A stretch of 64,000 bases of DNA from Pseudarthrobacter cellobiosi (lineage in GTDB: Bacteria > Actinomycetota > Actinomycetes > Actinomycetales > Micrococcaceae). The notes beneath the pieces were generated by a model that ran no database searches, was not told where the DNA came from, and was given only the letters and a program-made list of their open reading frames with translations. The translations under genes and the position numbers were made by a program. This document shows positions 35,839-43,924 of this stretch, piece by piece; position 1 is the stretch's first letter, and every line of letters starts with the position of its first letter. Where the stretch lies: NCBI RefSeq assembly GCF_023913755.1, contig NZ_JAMXBJ010000042.1, forward strand, positions 1-64,000, given 5' to 3'.

Positions 35839-35915
35839 CGGGATGTGGCGCAGCTTGGTAGCGCGCGTCGTTCGGGACGACGAGGTCGCAGGTTCAAATC
35901 CTGTCATCCCGACCA
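35839..35915 (+). tRNA. tRNA-Pro (anticodon CGG)
   Basis: Complete cloverleaf of 77 nt. The acceptor stem CGGGATG pairs with CATCCCG (35905-35911), the D-arm is GCGC...GCGC, the anticodon stem is CGTCG/CGACG with loop TTCGGGA giving anticodon CGG, and the T-arm contains GGTTCAAATCC. The 3' end ACCA is encoded. A terminator follows 6 bp later. Confidence 0.96.
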
Positions 35916-35920
35916 ATTCA

Positions 35921-35952
35921 AAGAGGGTCTCCCCCAGGGGAGGCCCTCTTTT
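35921..35952 (+). terminator. rho-independent terminator of tRNA-Pro
   Basis: A GAGGG-CTCCCC stem pairs with GGGGAG-CCCTC and ends in TTTT (35949-35952), directly after the tRNA. This is one of the few hairpins in the window with a T-tract. Confidence 0.88.
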
Positions 35953-36065
35953 GTGTCTCCCGGCGGTCAAGTACCCGGCCAGAACCGGCCGGTGTCCGGG
36001 CAAAGAAGTAGCCCCGAGGCATGATTACCATGCCCCGGGGCCGCGCCTCCTGAGAGGATTCCTTA

Positions 36066-36154
36066 CATCGGGTCGGCCAGTTGCCAACGTTGGTGGTTTA
36101 GTTGCCGCTCTTGTCCTTGACGGGCTTGGACATGGGATCGGGCCAATTGCCAAC
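36066..36154 (-). repeat. two copies of the VGNWPDPM coding segment, second copy frame-broken
   Basis: Copy 1 (36131-36154) encodes VGNWPDPM inside the secreted peptide. Copy 2 (36066-36088), 9 bp past the peptide stop codon, is the same segment with three substitutions and one missing base, then TAA (36063-36065). If the missing base is restored it also reads VGNWPDPM followed by stop. All four differences fall at third codon positions. Both copies follow an ACC ACC (Thr-Thr) pair. Confidence 0.8.
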
Positions 36155-36271
36155 GGCTACGGATACGCCGGTGGTGTCGGCGATGGAACCTGCCGACAGG
36201 ACAGCCGGAGCCGCCGCAGAAAATGCCAAGGCCGCAGCGAGTACGCCAGCGGCCGCAATCTTCTTCAACAT
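36098..36271 (-). CDS. 57-aa secreted peptide, candidate signal-peptide pheromone precursor
   Basis: Reading frame MLKKIAAAGVLAAALAFSAA, then APAVLSAGSI, then ADTTGVSVAVGNWPDPMSKP, then VKDKSGN. It has a textbook Sec signal peptide (KK, hydrophobic Ala/Leu core, likely cleavage after SIA near residue 31) and leaves a mature peptide of about 26 residues with no cysteines. GAGGAA lies 6 nt before the ATG and a promoter (TTGACA-N17-TTTACA) is upstream. It is divergent from an XRE-TPR regulator, the arrangement of exported pheromones and RRNPP receptors (compare PapR, 48 aa, beside PlcR). No known pheromone sequence is matched. Function is inferred from architecture; a small secreted peptide of other purpose remains possible. 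Confidence 0.72.
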   Translation of the reverse strand: MLKKIAAAGVLAAALAFSAAAPAVLSAGSIADTTGVSVAVGNWPDPMSKPVKDKSGN

Positions 36272-36329
36272 ATAAGTTCCTCAATACGAGTCGGATTCGT
36301 TACAAAGTCAGCACTGTCCTTGTTGACAT

Positions 36330-36362
36330 ACATTGTAAAATGTTTTCCACAGGGACTGTCAA
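36330..36362 (-). promoter_or_regulatory. peptide-gene promoter with palindrome over the -10 box
   Basis: On the minus strand TTGACA (36357-36362) is followed after 17 nt by TTTACA (36334-36339). The palindrome ACATT-GTAA-AATGT (36330-36343) covers this -10 and is a candidate operator. ACTGTC occurs three times around it (36313, 36355 and 36378) and TACAAAG twice (36301 and 36371). Confidence 0.55.
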
Positions 36363-36403
36363 GCATTGAGTACAAAGACTGTCCAGAATTAGGAGGAAAT
36401 CCC

Positions 36404-37678
36404 GTGGGCAACGGATTCGGGGAGAAGCTCCGTGCGGAGCGACTCGAACGTGGGCTGACACAGGCTGAACTGGGCAAGGACCTGTATTCCCCCAGTTATA
36501 TCTCCCTCCTCGAAACCGGCCGCCGCGAGCCGACGGCCGAAGTGATCAAGGAGCTCGCCCGCAGGCTGGAGCTGGCGCCCAAGGCGCTGGAAGCCTGGAG
36601 CCAACCCATCACAGTCAGCGACGCTGAGTACGTCCTGGCCGGCCTCTACGCACGCCAGGCGTGGGACCTCAGGGACTACCCGCTGGCCGCCACCCACGCA
36701 GCCACCGCGGCCCAGATAGCCCTGGAGGGCAAGAACACCAGCGCGTGGTGGAACATGACCTACATGCAGGCCGAATGCCTGATCAAACAGGGCAACTGGC
36801 AGGAATGCCAAAAGATCATGCAGCACCTCCTGGAGCACCCGATGGCCACGGAATCTGCCGGCCTCGCCGTCCGTGCCCGTCAGATGCTCGCCGCTATCTG
36901 CCAGGGACAGGGCCAGCTAAGCAATGCCGTGGAACATGCGCTGGCGGCCGTACAACTCTGCGGCCAGCTGCCCAACGGATCCACCCTGATCATCGGCGCC
37001 TACCGCGCCCTGATCGGGGCGCTGGCGGAAAGCGGCCGCCTGGACGAGGCCTGGAAATACTGCCAGGCCATGAATGACCAGATGGACGAGCACTCCATGT
37101 CCCAGCTCGCCGGTGAGGTTGCCTGGGTGATCGGCAACGTGGCCTTTATGCGGCACGACTACCCCGAGGGCATCAAGTACCACGAGCGCGCCGCCAGGAT
37201 GCTGTCCCCCGCCAACGACATTGATCTGTGGGCCCGTTTCAACAAAGCCTCGGCCGCTGTCCGGCTGTCCTCCGGAATCGTAGAGCCGGAAACACTCTCC
37301 AGCATCGAGCGTGCCGAACTGGCACTGTCCATTGTGGGCGGCAACAAGAGCGACCAGCTGGAAGTTGCATTCATCCGCGCCCGCTGGCTGTATCTCACGG
37401 GCGACATCGTGGCTGCCATCAACAAGCTCCGCGAGATCCACTCGGAAGTAGGGGCTCTGGCCAAGCACACGGCAGGCGAAGTTTCACTCCTGCTTGGGAA
37501 GTCCCTGAAGGCCGCCGGCGAGTCCGACGAAGCCCTGGTCTACCTCGAAGAGGCGCAGAAGGCCTTCAGTGCCGCGGGAGCCTCGGACCGCGTCCAGCAG
37601 GCACTGGACGCGGTCCTTGAGATCAGGCTTGCCCAGCAGCGGGCCACCGCAGCAGCGAAGAACTCCAAGGCAAGCTAG
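36404..37678 (+). CDS. XRE-TPR transcriptional regulator, RRNPP-like receptor candidate
   Basis: 424 aa. An N-terminal XRE HTH (FGEKLRAERLERGLTQAELGKDLYSPSYISLLETGRREPT, residues 5-45) is followed by about 350 residues of helical TPR-like repeats, for example AWWNMTYMQAECLIKQGNWQECQKIM, DEAWKYCQAMNDQM and GDIVAAINKLREIHSE. This is the domain plan of PlcR, PrgX and Rgg, which bind imported peptides in the TPR groove. The GTG at 36404 is chosen because AGGAGG stands 7 nt upstream; the open frame extends far upstream through the tRNA and is not coding there. Divergent from the secreted-peptide gene with a 132-bp shared promoter region. Many actinobacterial XRE-TPR proteins have no known ligand, so the peptide link is inference. 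Confidence 0.85.
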   Translation: MGNGFGEKLRAERLERGLTQAELGKDLYSPSYISLLETGRREPTAEVIKELARRLELAPKALEAWSQPITVSDAEYVLAGLYARQAWDLRDYPLAATHAATAAQIALEGKNTSAWWNMTYMQAECLIKQGNWQECQKIMQHLLEHPMATESAGLAVRARQMLAAICQGQGQLSNAVEHALAAVQLCGQLPNGSTLIIGAYRALIGALAESGRLDEAWKYCQAMNDQMDEHSMSQLAGEVAWVIGNVAFMRHDYPEGIKYHERAARMLSPANDIDLWARFNKASAAVRLSSGIVEPETLSSIERAELALSIVGGNKSDQLEVAFIRARWLYLTGDIVAAINKLREIHSEVGALAKHTAGEVSLLLGKSLKAAGESDEALVYLEEAQKAFSAAGASDRVQQALDAVLEIRLAQQRATAAAKNSKAS

Positions 37679-37681
37679 GAC

Positions 37682-37706
37682 CGGGCCCTGCCGGAAGCCG
37701 GGCCCG
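37682..37706. terminator. bidirectional terminator hairpin
   Basis: CGGGCCC (37682-37688) pairs with GGGCCCG (37700-37706) between the convergent XRE-TPR and purC genes. Confidence 0.65.
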
Positions 37707-37717
37707 TCAAAGGTGTG

Positions 37718-38671
37718 CTAGGCGAACGTCCTGCCGGTGATCTTCTCGTAGGCCTCGACGTAGCGGCTGCGCGTCCGGGCCACGACGTCCGCCGGCAGGG
37801 CGGGCGGTGCCTCGTCGGAGTTCTTGTCCCAGCCGGATTCGGCCGACGTGAGCCAGTCGCGCACATACTGCTTGTCATAGGAAGGCTGCGCCTTGCCCGG
37901 CTCATACGTGGCCGCATCCCAGAAACGCGAGGAATCCGGCGTCAGGACCTCATCGCCCAGGGTGATGGCCCCGGACACGGCATCGTAGCCGAACTCCACC
38001 TTGGTGTCGGCGAGGATGATGCCGCGTTCGCGGGCGATCTTCTCGGCGCCGGTGTAGATCTTGAGGGTCAGCTCGCTCAGGCGTGCGGCGATGTCGTCCC
38101 CCACCATGGCCACAACATCGTTGTAGGAGATGTTCTCGTCATGCTCGCCCACTTCGGCCTTGGCAGACGGTGTGAAGATGGCCTGTTCCAGCCGGGACCC
38201 GTCCACCAGGCCCGGCGGCAGCGGAATCTCGCAGACGGTCCCCCTGGCCTTGTACTCCAGCAGTCCCGTGCCGGTGAGGTAGCCGCGGGCGATGCATTCC
38301 ACGGGGAACATGTCCAGCTTCCTGCAGATCATCGCGCGGCCTTCCACGGCCGCGGGAACGCCGTCTTCCACGGTGGATGCCAGCACGTGGTGGACCACGT
38401 CAAGCTGGTCGAACCACCACAGGCTCAACTGCGTGAGGATGCGGCCCTTGTCCGGGATTTCGCTGGCCAGCACGTGGTCGAAGGCGCTGATGCGGTCGCT
38501 TGCCACCACCAGGACGCAGTCCTGTCCCACCTGCTGGCGGATGGCTTCGTCCGCCGGTTCGTAGAGGTCGCGGACCTTGCCGGAGTAAACGTGCGTCCAG
38601 CCCGGCAGGTCCAGGGTTTCGGTGCTGAAGCCGCGGGGCTGCTGTGGTTCCTGGGCGGAATTCTCGGTCAT
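37718..38671 (-). CDS. purC: phosphoribosylaminoimidazole-succinocarboxamide synthase
   Basis: 317-aa SAICAR synthetase of purine biosynthesis. Motifs: VYSGKVRDLYE near residue 28 (ATP-binding loop), VVASDRISAFDHVL, CRKLDMFPVECIARGYLTGTG, and LADTKVEFGYD with the metal-binding acid. It is of the longer actinobacterial/eukaryotic length class. It starts 1 bp after the purD stop on the same strand, forming a purD-purC operon. Confidence 0.96.
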   Translation of the reverse strand: MTENSAQEPQQPRGFSTETLDLPGWTHVYSGKVRDLYEPADEAIRQQVGQDCVLVVASDRISAFDHVLASEIPDKGRILTQLSLWWFDQLDVVHHVLASTVEDGVPAAVEGRAMICRKLDMFPVECIARGYLTGTGLLEYKARGTVCEIPLPPGLVDGSRLEQAIFTPSAKAEVGEHDENISYNDVVAMVGDDIAARLSELTLKIYTGAEKIARERGIILADTKVEFGYDAVSGAITLGDEVLTPDSSRFWDAATYEPGKAQPSYDKQYVRDWLTSAESGWDKNSDEAPPALPADVVARTRSRYVEAYEKITGRTFA

Positions 38672-38672
38672 G

Positions 38673-40007
38673 TTATGCCTTCGCCTTCGCCTTCGTGACA
38701 GGGAGCGATCCGGTGGCAGATCCGGTGGCCAAGGCCGTTACCTTGATTTCGCCGCGGGCGGCCTTGCGGCCGATGTCCGTCCGGAACTGGGAGCCTTCCA
38801 GCTGAACCAGCTCCACGCCGTCGTAGGCCCGTTCCCGGGCCTCCACCAGGTCGCTGCCGAGAGCAACGACGGCGAGCACCCGGCCGCCGGCGGAGATAAC
38901 CTTGCCGTCGTCGTCGAGCGCGGTGCCTGCGTGGATCACGTGCACGCCGTCGAGCTCATCCACCTTCTTGAGTCCGCGGATGCGGTCACCGGTGCGCGGG
39001 GAGTCCGGGTAGTTTTCGGACGCGACGACGACGGCGACGGCAGTCTCCTTGGACCAGCGCAGCTCGTCTGCCTTGTCCAGTTCGCCCTTGGCGGCTGCCA
39101 GCAGCAGCGCACCCAGGGGGGTTTTGAGCCGGGCCAGCACGGCCTGCGTCTCGGGGTCGCCGAAGCGGACGTTGAATTCGATGACGCGGGTGCCGCGCGT
39201 AGTCAGCGCCAAGCCAACAAATAGCACACCCACGAACGGGGTGCCGCGGTTCGCCATCTCGTTGACCGTGGGCTGGGCCACCCGGTCGATGACTTCCTGG
39301 ACCAGTCCGGCGGGAGCCCATTCCAGCGGCGTGTAGGCACCCATGCCGCCGGTGTTGGGGCCTTCGTCGTTGTCGAAGATGCGCTTGAAGTCCTGCGCCG
39401 GGGACAGCGCCACGGTGTTGCGGCCGTCGCACAGGACAAAAACGGACACCTCGGGGCCATCGAGGAATTCCTCGATCACCACGGTGCCGGCGGCGTCGAA
39501 GCACGTCTGCGCGTGGGCCAGGGCTTCGTCGCGGTTGTTGGTGACCACTACGCCCTTGCCGGCCGCGAGGCCGTCGTCCTTCACCACGTAGGGGGCGCCG
39601 AAGGTGTCGAGGGCCGCGGCGGCTTCCTCGGCGTTTGTGGCCACCATCGCCATGGCTGTGGGGACTCCCGCTTCGGCCATGACTTCCTTGGCGAACGCTT
39701 TGGAGGCTTCCAGCTGGGCCGCGGCCTTGCTGGGGCCAAAGACCGGAATGCCGGCGTCGCGGACGGCGTCGGATACCCCGGCAGCCAGCGGCGCCTCGGG
39801 GCCCACCACGACGAGGTCCACGCCGAGCTTGGTGGCCAGTGCCGCGACGGCGTCGGGATCATTCCCGTCAATGTTGTGGGTGGGGACCAGTTTGCTGATG
39901 CCGGCGTTGCCGGGAGCTGCATGGACCTCGGAAACGTTGGGGTCGGCGAGCAGGGAGCGGACAATGGCGTGTTCGCGGCCTCCAGGGCCAATGACGAGTA
40001 CCTTCAC
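38673..40007 (-). CDS. purD: phosphoribosylamine-glycine ligase
   Basis: 444-aa GAR synthetase, catalysing the second step of purine synthesis. KVLVIGPGGREHAIVRSL opens the protein (the GPGGREHA nucleotide-fold signature). The ATP-grasp region has APYVVKDDGLAAGKGVVV, VVIEEFLDGPEVSVFVLCDG, GGMGAYTPLEW and VIEFNVRFGDPETQAVL. The start is GTG at 40007; the frame continues upstream but without homology. A short Lys/Ala tail (KAKAKA) ends the protein. Confidence 0.95.
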   Translation of the reverse strand: MKVLVIGPGGREHAIVRSLLADPNVSEVHAAPGNAGISKLVPTHNIDGNDPDAVAALATKLGVDLVVVGPEAPLAAGVSDAVRDAGIPVFGPSKAAAQLEASKAFAKEVMAEAGVPTAMAMVATNAEEAAAALDTFGAPYVVKDDGLAAGKGVVVTNNRDEALAHAQTCFDAAGTVVIEEFLDGPEVSVFVLCDGRNTVALSPAQDFKRIFDNDEGPNTGGMGAYTPLEWAPAGLVQEVIDRVAQPTVNEMANRGTPFVGVLFVGLALTTRGTRVIEFNVRFGDPETQAVLARLKTPLGALLLAAAKGELDKADELRWSKETAVAVVVASENYPDSPRTGDRIRGLKKVDELDGVHVIHAGTALDDDGKVISAGGRVLAVVALGSDLVEARERAYDGVELVQLEGSQFRTDIGRKAARGEIKVTALATGSATGSLPVTKAKAKA

Positions 40008-40109
40008 AGTCCCCAAGGGTACTTTGTGCACCCTGCCGTTTCCTAAGGGTGTTCCTAAGCAGTGTCCCCGTCCGGCCATCCCTGCGGCCCGCCGCAACGA
40101 ATCCAAGGC

Positions 40110-41687
40110 ATGAAGAAGCTTCTGAAGTGGCTCAAGGGTCCCGCCGCAATGGCCGCGCTGGCAGGCGTGGCGGCTGCCGCCGTCGTACTTTCCGTTGCGG
40201 AGCTGATCGGAGCGTTCTTTACCGCCCGGGCAACCCCGGTGATCGCGTTGGGGTCCACGTTCATCGACTTCACACCGCCGTGGATGAAGGACTTTGCCAT
40301 CGCCACGTTTGGCACCAATGACAAAGCCGCGCTGTTTGTGGGGATGGGCCTGACCATTTTCCTGCTGGCTTGCGTGCTTGGTGTGGTGGCCTACCGCAAG
40401 TGGGCGCTAGGCGTGGCCGGTGTGCTGCTTATGGGCGCGGTGATCGTGGCCAGCGTGGTGACGCGGGCCAGCGTGAAGCCGTTGGATGCCATCCCCACCG
40501 TGCTGGGCACAATTGCCGGGCTGGTAGTGCTGCGGCTGCTGATCGTCCCGCTCTGGCGGCTGAAGTCCTGGCCTGAGGCGCCTGCCGACACGGGCGCTGA
40601 GGAACCTGACCGTCCCGCCACCAGCCGCCGCCGCTTCTTCGCCGCCGCCGGGATCACCGTGATCGGCGCCGGGATCGCGGCCACGGGCGGACGCCTGCTC
40701 AGTGCCGCGCGCAGCAACGTCTCCAAGGCCCGCGATGCCCTGCAACTGCCCGCCCCGGCAAAGGCCGCCGCGGCTGTGCCCGCCGGCGTCCAGTCCCCCG
40801 CTGCCGGCGTGACACCCTGGATCACGCCCAACGGGGACTTCTACCGGATCGATACCGCCCTCAGCGTCCCCGAAATCAATGCCGATGACTGGGAGCTCCG
40901 CGTGCACGGGCTGGTGGAGGAAGAAGTCCGTCTCACGTTCCAGGACCTGCTCGACGCCGACCTCATCGAATCGCACGTGACCCTCACCTGTGTCTCCAAT
41001 CCCGTGGGCGGAAACCTCGCCGGGAACGCACGCTGGCTCGGCCTTCCCATTCGCGAGGTCCTCAAGAGGGCACGTCCCAAGGACGGCGCGGACATGGTGC
41101 TGTCGACGTCGATCGATGGCTTCAGCGCCTCCACGCCGCTGGAGGTCCTGCAGGATGACCGCGACGCCATGCTGGCGATCGGCATGAACGGTGAGCCCCT
41201 GCCGCTGGAGCACGGCTATCCGGTCCGGATGGTGGTGCCCGGGCTGTACGGTTTTGTCTCCGCCACCAAGTGGGTGGTGGACCTGGAAGTGACGCGGTTT
41301 GCGGACAGCAAGGCCTACTGGACCCAGCGCGGCTGGTCCGAGCGCGGCCCCATCAAGACCATGGCCCGGGTGGAAGTCCCGAAGTCCTTCGCCAAGGTCC
41401 CCGCCGGCCGGGTGGCGATCGGCGGCACGGCATGGGCGCAGACCCGCGGCATCACCAAGGTGGAAGTCCAGATCGACAACAACCCCTGGACCGAGGCCGT
41501 CCTGTCCACCGAGGCGTCCCTCATCACGTGGCGCCAGTGGTCCTTCGACTGGGAAGCCACACCCGGACCGCACTACATCAAGGTCCGCGCCACCGACGGA
41601 ACAGGCGAGGTCCAGACCGATCAGCGGGCCGATCCGGTGCCCGACGGCGCCTCCGGCTGGCAGTCCGTCATGGTCACCGTGGAGTAG
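40110..41687 (+). CDS. membrane-anchored molybdopterin oxidoreductase, sulfite-oxidase family
   Basis: 525 aa. Four to five N-terminal membrane helices (residues about 10-160) precede a twin-arginine-like SRRRFFAAAGITVIGAGIAATGG near residue 170. The extracytoplasmic Moco domain has the molybdenum ligand Cys294 in VTLTCVSNPVGGNLAGNARW, followed by GYPVRMVVPGLYGFVSATKWV and a C-terminal Mo-co dimerisation/Ig-like domain (GGTAWAQTRGITKVEVQIDN). Closest in layout to YedY/sulfite-oxidase-like proteins with a fused membrane part. The physiological electron acceptor is unknown. Divergent from purD across 102 bp. Confidence 0.88.
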   Translation: MKKLLKWLKGPAAMAALAGVAAAAVVLSVAELIGAFFTARATPVIALGSTFIDFTPPWMKDFAIATFGTNDKAALFVGMGLTIFLLACVLGVVAYRKWALGVAGVLLMGAVIVASVVTRASVKPLDAIPTVLGTIAGLVVLRLLIVPLWRLKSWPEAPADTGAEEPDRPATSRRRFFAAAGITVIGAGIAATGGRLLSAARSNVSKARDALQLPAPAKAAAAVPAGVQSPAAGVTPWITPNGDFYRIDTALSVPEINADDWELRVHGLVEEEVRLTFQDLLDADLIESHVTLTCVSNPVGGNLAGNARWLGLPIREVLKRARPKDGADMVLSTSIDGFSASTPLEVLQDDRDAMLAIGMNGEPLPLEHGYPVRMVVPGLYGFVSATKWVVDLEVTRFADSKAYWTQRGWSERGPIKTMARVEVPKSFAKVPAGRVAIGGTAWAQTRGITKVEVQIDNNPWTEAVLSTEASLITWRQWSFDWEATPGPHYIKVRATDGTGEVQTDQRADPVPDGASGWQSVMVTVE

Positions 41688-41723
41688 CCCGGCATTCGAC
41701 GATTCCGCCCCTAGACTGGCAAC

Positions 41724-42740
41724 ATGCCGCACAACCCGCATGCCACGTTCACCGTGGACTCCGCCGTCGAACTCGCCGTTGTTGAACGAAGCGGTTTTGT
41801 GGAGTCCCGGCATATTGGCTCCGCCGTCGTACTGTCCTCCGACGGGTCCGTCGTCACCGAACTCGGCGACATCCGGACTCCCCTGTACGCACGTTCCGCG
41901 CTCAAACCGCTGCAGGCCCTGGCGTCCATGCAGTCCGGCGTACCCCTGCGCGGCGCGCAGGTTGCAGTGGCCTGCGGCAGCCACGTCGGTTCCCTGGACC
42001 ATATGGATGTGGTGGAGGGGATGCTCAAGGCCGCCGGCGTCCGGGAGGACCAGCTCCAGTGCCCCGCCGCCTGGCCGCAGGACGAGACGGCCCGTAACTG
42101 GCTGGTCCGTTCCGAAAAGGGCAAATCGAAGCTAGCCTTCAACTGCTCCGGGAAGCACGCCGCTTTCCTGTGGGCCTGCACGGAAAACGGCTGGGACACC
42201 CACAGCTACCTCGAGCCCAACCATCCCCTGCAGCAGCGCATCCGCAGCGTGATCGAGGAATACAGCGGCGAGCACATCGCCCATCTGGGCATTGACGGCT
42301 GCGGTGCCCCAGTTGCTGCTATTTCGCTGACCGGGCTGGCCCGCGCCTATTCGATGCTGGCCAAGGCCCCTGGCGACAAGAACTCCAACGCCCGCGCTGC
42401 CACCATCACCACCTCCATGCTCGACTACCCGTGGGCCGTCCAGGGCCGCGGCGAGGCCAACACCATCGTGATGGACGAGCTGGGCATCATCGCCAAGATC
42501 GGCGCCGAGGGAGTCCTGGCCATGGCCACACCCCAGGGTGTCTCGGTGGCCATCAAGATGCTGGACGGGAACCTGCGCGCCACTTCGCTGGTGGGACTGA
42601 CCCTCCTCGCCGCGGTTGGCGCCGTGGATATCCCCGGCGTCTCAAGCGTTCTCGAAAAAGTGGTTGCCCCGGTGATGGGCGGCAGCCACGAGGTGGGCAA
42701 GATCCGTCTGGGTCCGGCCGTGTCCGCCCTCCTGGACTGA
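41724..42740 (+). CDS. asparaginase II (Rhizobium etli AnsA type)
   Basis: 338-aa L-asparaginase of the class unrelated to E. coli AnsA/AnsB. The active-site serine and lysine lie in ARSALKPLQA (S58, K61), and the zinc-binding residues of this class correspond to C141 and K144 in FNCSGKHAAFL and C193 in GIDGCGAP. Hydrolyses asparagine to aspartate and ammonia in the cytoplasm. No Shine-Dalgarno; TAGACT is exactly 6 nt before the ATG, so the mRNA may be leaderless. The next gene begins 1 bp after its stop. Confidence 0.9.
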   Translation: MPHNPHATFTVDSAVELAVVERSGFVESRHIGSAVVLSSDGSVVTELGDIRTPLYARSALKPLQALASMQSGVPLRGAQVAVACGSHVGSLDHMDVVEGMLKAAGVREDQLQCPAAWPQDETARNWLVRSEKGKSKLAFNCSGKHAAFLWACTENGWDTHSYLEPNHPLQQRIRSVIEEYSGEHIAHLGIDGCGAPVAAISLTGLARAYSMLAKAPGDKNSNARAATITTSMLDYPWAVQGRGEANTIVMDELGIIAKIGAEGVLAMATPQGVSVAIKMLDGNLRATSLVGLTLLAAVGAVDIPGVSSVLEKVVAPVMGGSHEVGKIRLGPAVSALLD

Positions 42741-42741
42741 C

Positions 42742-43119
42742 ATGGCTGTAGCGCGCCGTCGGATCGGCATTGAGGAAGGCACAGCGGCGCTGGCCGCATG
42801 GCAGGAAGCCGCCGCGTCGCCGTCGGACGTTCCGCTCCCCCGCAACGTCACCGCAACGGCCGTGCGGTACACGCTGGAGGAGGTAACCGCGCGGGCACCG
42901 GGGAACTCGGTGGAAGTGCGGGTGCCGCCGTTCGGCGTCACCCAGTGCGTGGAGGGACCGCGGCACACCCGCGGAACCCCGCCCAACGTGATCGAGTGCG
43001 ACGCCGCCACCTGGCTCGGCATGGTGACTGGCCAGTTGAGCTGGACGGACGCTGTCGCGGCGAGCAGAGTGTCCGCCTCCGGACTGCGCGCGGACCTCTC
43101 AGCCCTGTTGCCCCTCTAA
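42742..43119 (+). CDS. SCP-2-like sterol carrier family protein
   Basis: 125-aa protein with TAVRYTLEEVTARAPGNSVEVRVPPFGVTQCVEG and TPPNVIECDAATWLGMVTGQLSWTDAV, the pattern of the bacterial SCP-2-like 'sterol carrier family' protein. Probably a lipid- or ligand-binding protein; no enzyme function visible. It is co-transcribed with the asparaginase gene (1-bp spacing) and convergent with the HAD phosphatase gene. Confidence 0.78.
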   Translation: MAVARRRIGIEEGTAALAAWQEAAASPSDVPLPRNVTATAVRYTLEEVTARAPGNSVEVRVPPFGVTQCVEGPRHTRGTPPNVIECDAATWLGMVTGQLSWTDAVAASRVSASGLRADLSALLPL

Positions 43120-43195
43120 CCCCTCCACCGGCCCCGGCACCAGCGCGAACGGACAGTTAAGCCCCCGCGCGGAGGGCCACAAGTGTCCCCTCGCG

Positions 43196-43924
43196 CTACT
43201 GGGCGCCAGCGGGGTTCGATTCCAGCGTCAGCAGCCTGCCGATGGCGCTTGCCTGCAGGTTGTCCAGGAGGTCCCGGGGGCCGTCGTAGACCTCGGCCGC
43301 GCCTGCCTCGCGTAGTTCGGCGGCGCTGGTCCCGCCGCAGGTGACGCCGATGGCAGGGATTCCCAACGCGGCAGCAGCTTGCATGTCCCACACCGCATCC
43401 CCCACATAGACTGCTCCGGCCGCGGCCACACCAACAGCTTCAAGCGCGGCCACGAGGATGTCCGGGGCCGGCTTGCTTGCCTTCGCATCGTCCGCGCTGG
43501 TGGCGGCATGGATGAACGAGTCCGCACCAAGGGCTTTGCGGGTGGCCTTCAGATCCTGCGTTCGTGCCGATGATGCCAGGGCGACGGCGAGTCCCCCGGC
43601 GTGACACTGCGCAAGCAGCTCCTTGGCGCCGTCGAACGGTCGCAGCGACGGCCAGCTCTGCGCGAAGACTGCCGCATGGCTGGCCAGGATGTCGGCGTCG
43701 GCCTCGCGGTCCCGGCCAGCAGGAAGAAGCGTGTCCACCAAACGATCGCCACCCATCCCGACGCACCGGTGAATGGCGGCCATGGGGACGTCATGCTGGT
43801 GCTGTCGGAACGCCTGCCACCACGCGAGCGTGTGGATGTAGGCGGAGTCCACCAGGGTCCCATCAACGTCAAACAAGACGCCCCATCGCCGCCCGCGGAC
43901 CAGGGCGTGGCTCTGGGTGATCAC
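43196..43924 (-). CDS. HAD-superfamily phosphatase, PGMB/phosphoglycolate-like
   Basis: 242-aa HAD subfamily IA hydrolase. Motif I is GVLFDVDGTLVDS (nucleophile and acid Asp), motif II is ALASSARTQDLKATR, motif III is the Lys in DAKASKPAPDILVAAL and motif IV is AVYVGDAVWDMQAA. An alpha-helical cap (residues about 25-95) is present. The substrate cannot be named from sequence; small phosphorylated sugars or phosphoglycolate are likely. The GTG start overlaps the stop of the YegP-like gene (GTGA). Confidence 0.88.
   Translation of the reverse strand: MITQSHALVRGRRWGVLFDVDGTLVDSAYIHTLAWWQAFRQHQHDVPMAAIHRCVGMGGDRLVDTLLPAGRDREADADILASHAAVFAQSWPSLRPFDGAKELLAQCHAGGLAVALASSARTQDLKATRKALGADSFIHAATSADDAKASKPAPDILVAALEAVGVAAAGAVYVGDAVWDMQAAAALGIPAIGVTCGGTSAAELREAGAAEVYDGPRDLLDNLQASAIGRLLTLESNPAGAQ

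Noticed and set aside
36063-36284. 73-codon frame overlapping the secreted-peptide gene, ending in ADPM
   Set aside because: It has no RBS or signal peptide and is Arg/Cys-rich. It is the shifted frame of the peptide gene.
35822-36403. Upstream extension of the XRE-TPR frame through the tRNA-Pro gene
   Set aside because: The HTH begins right after a strong RBS at 36391; the extension crosses a tRNA and terminator.
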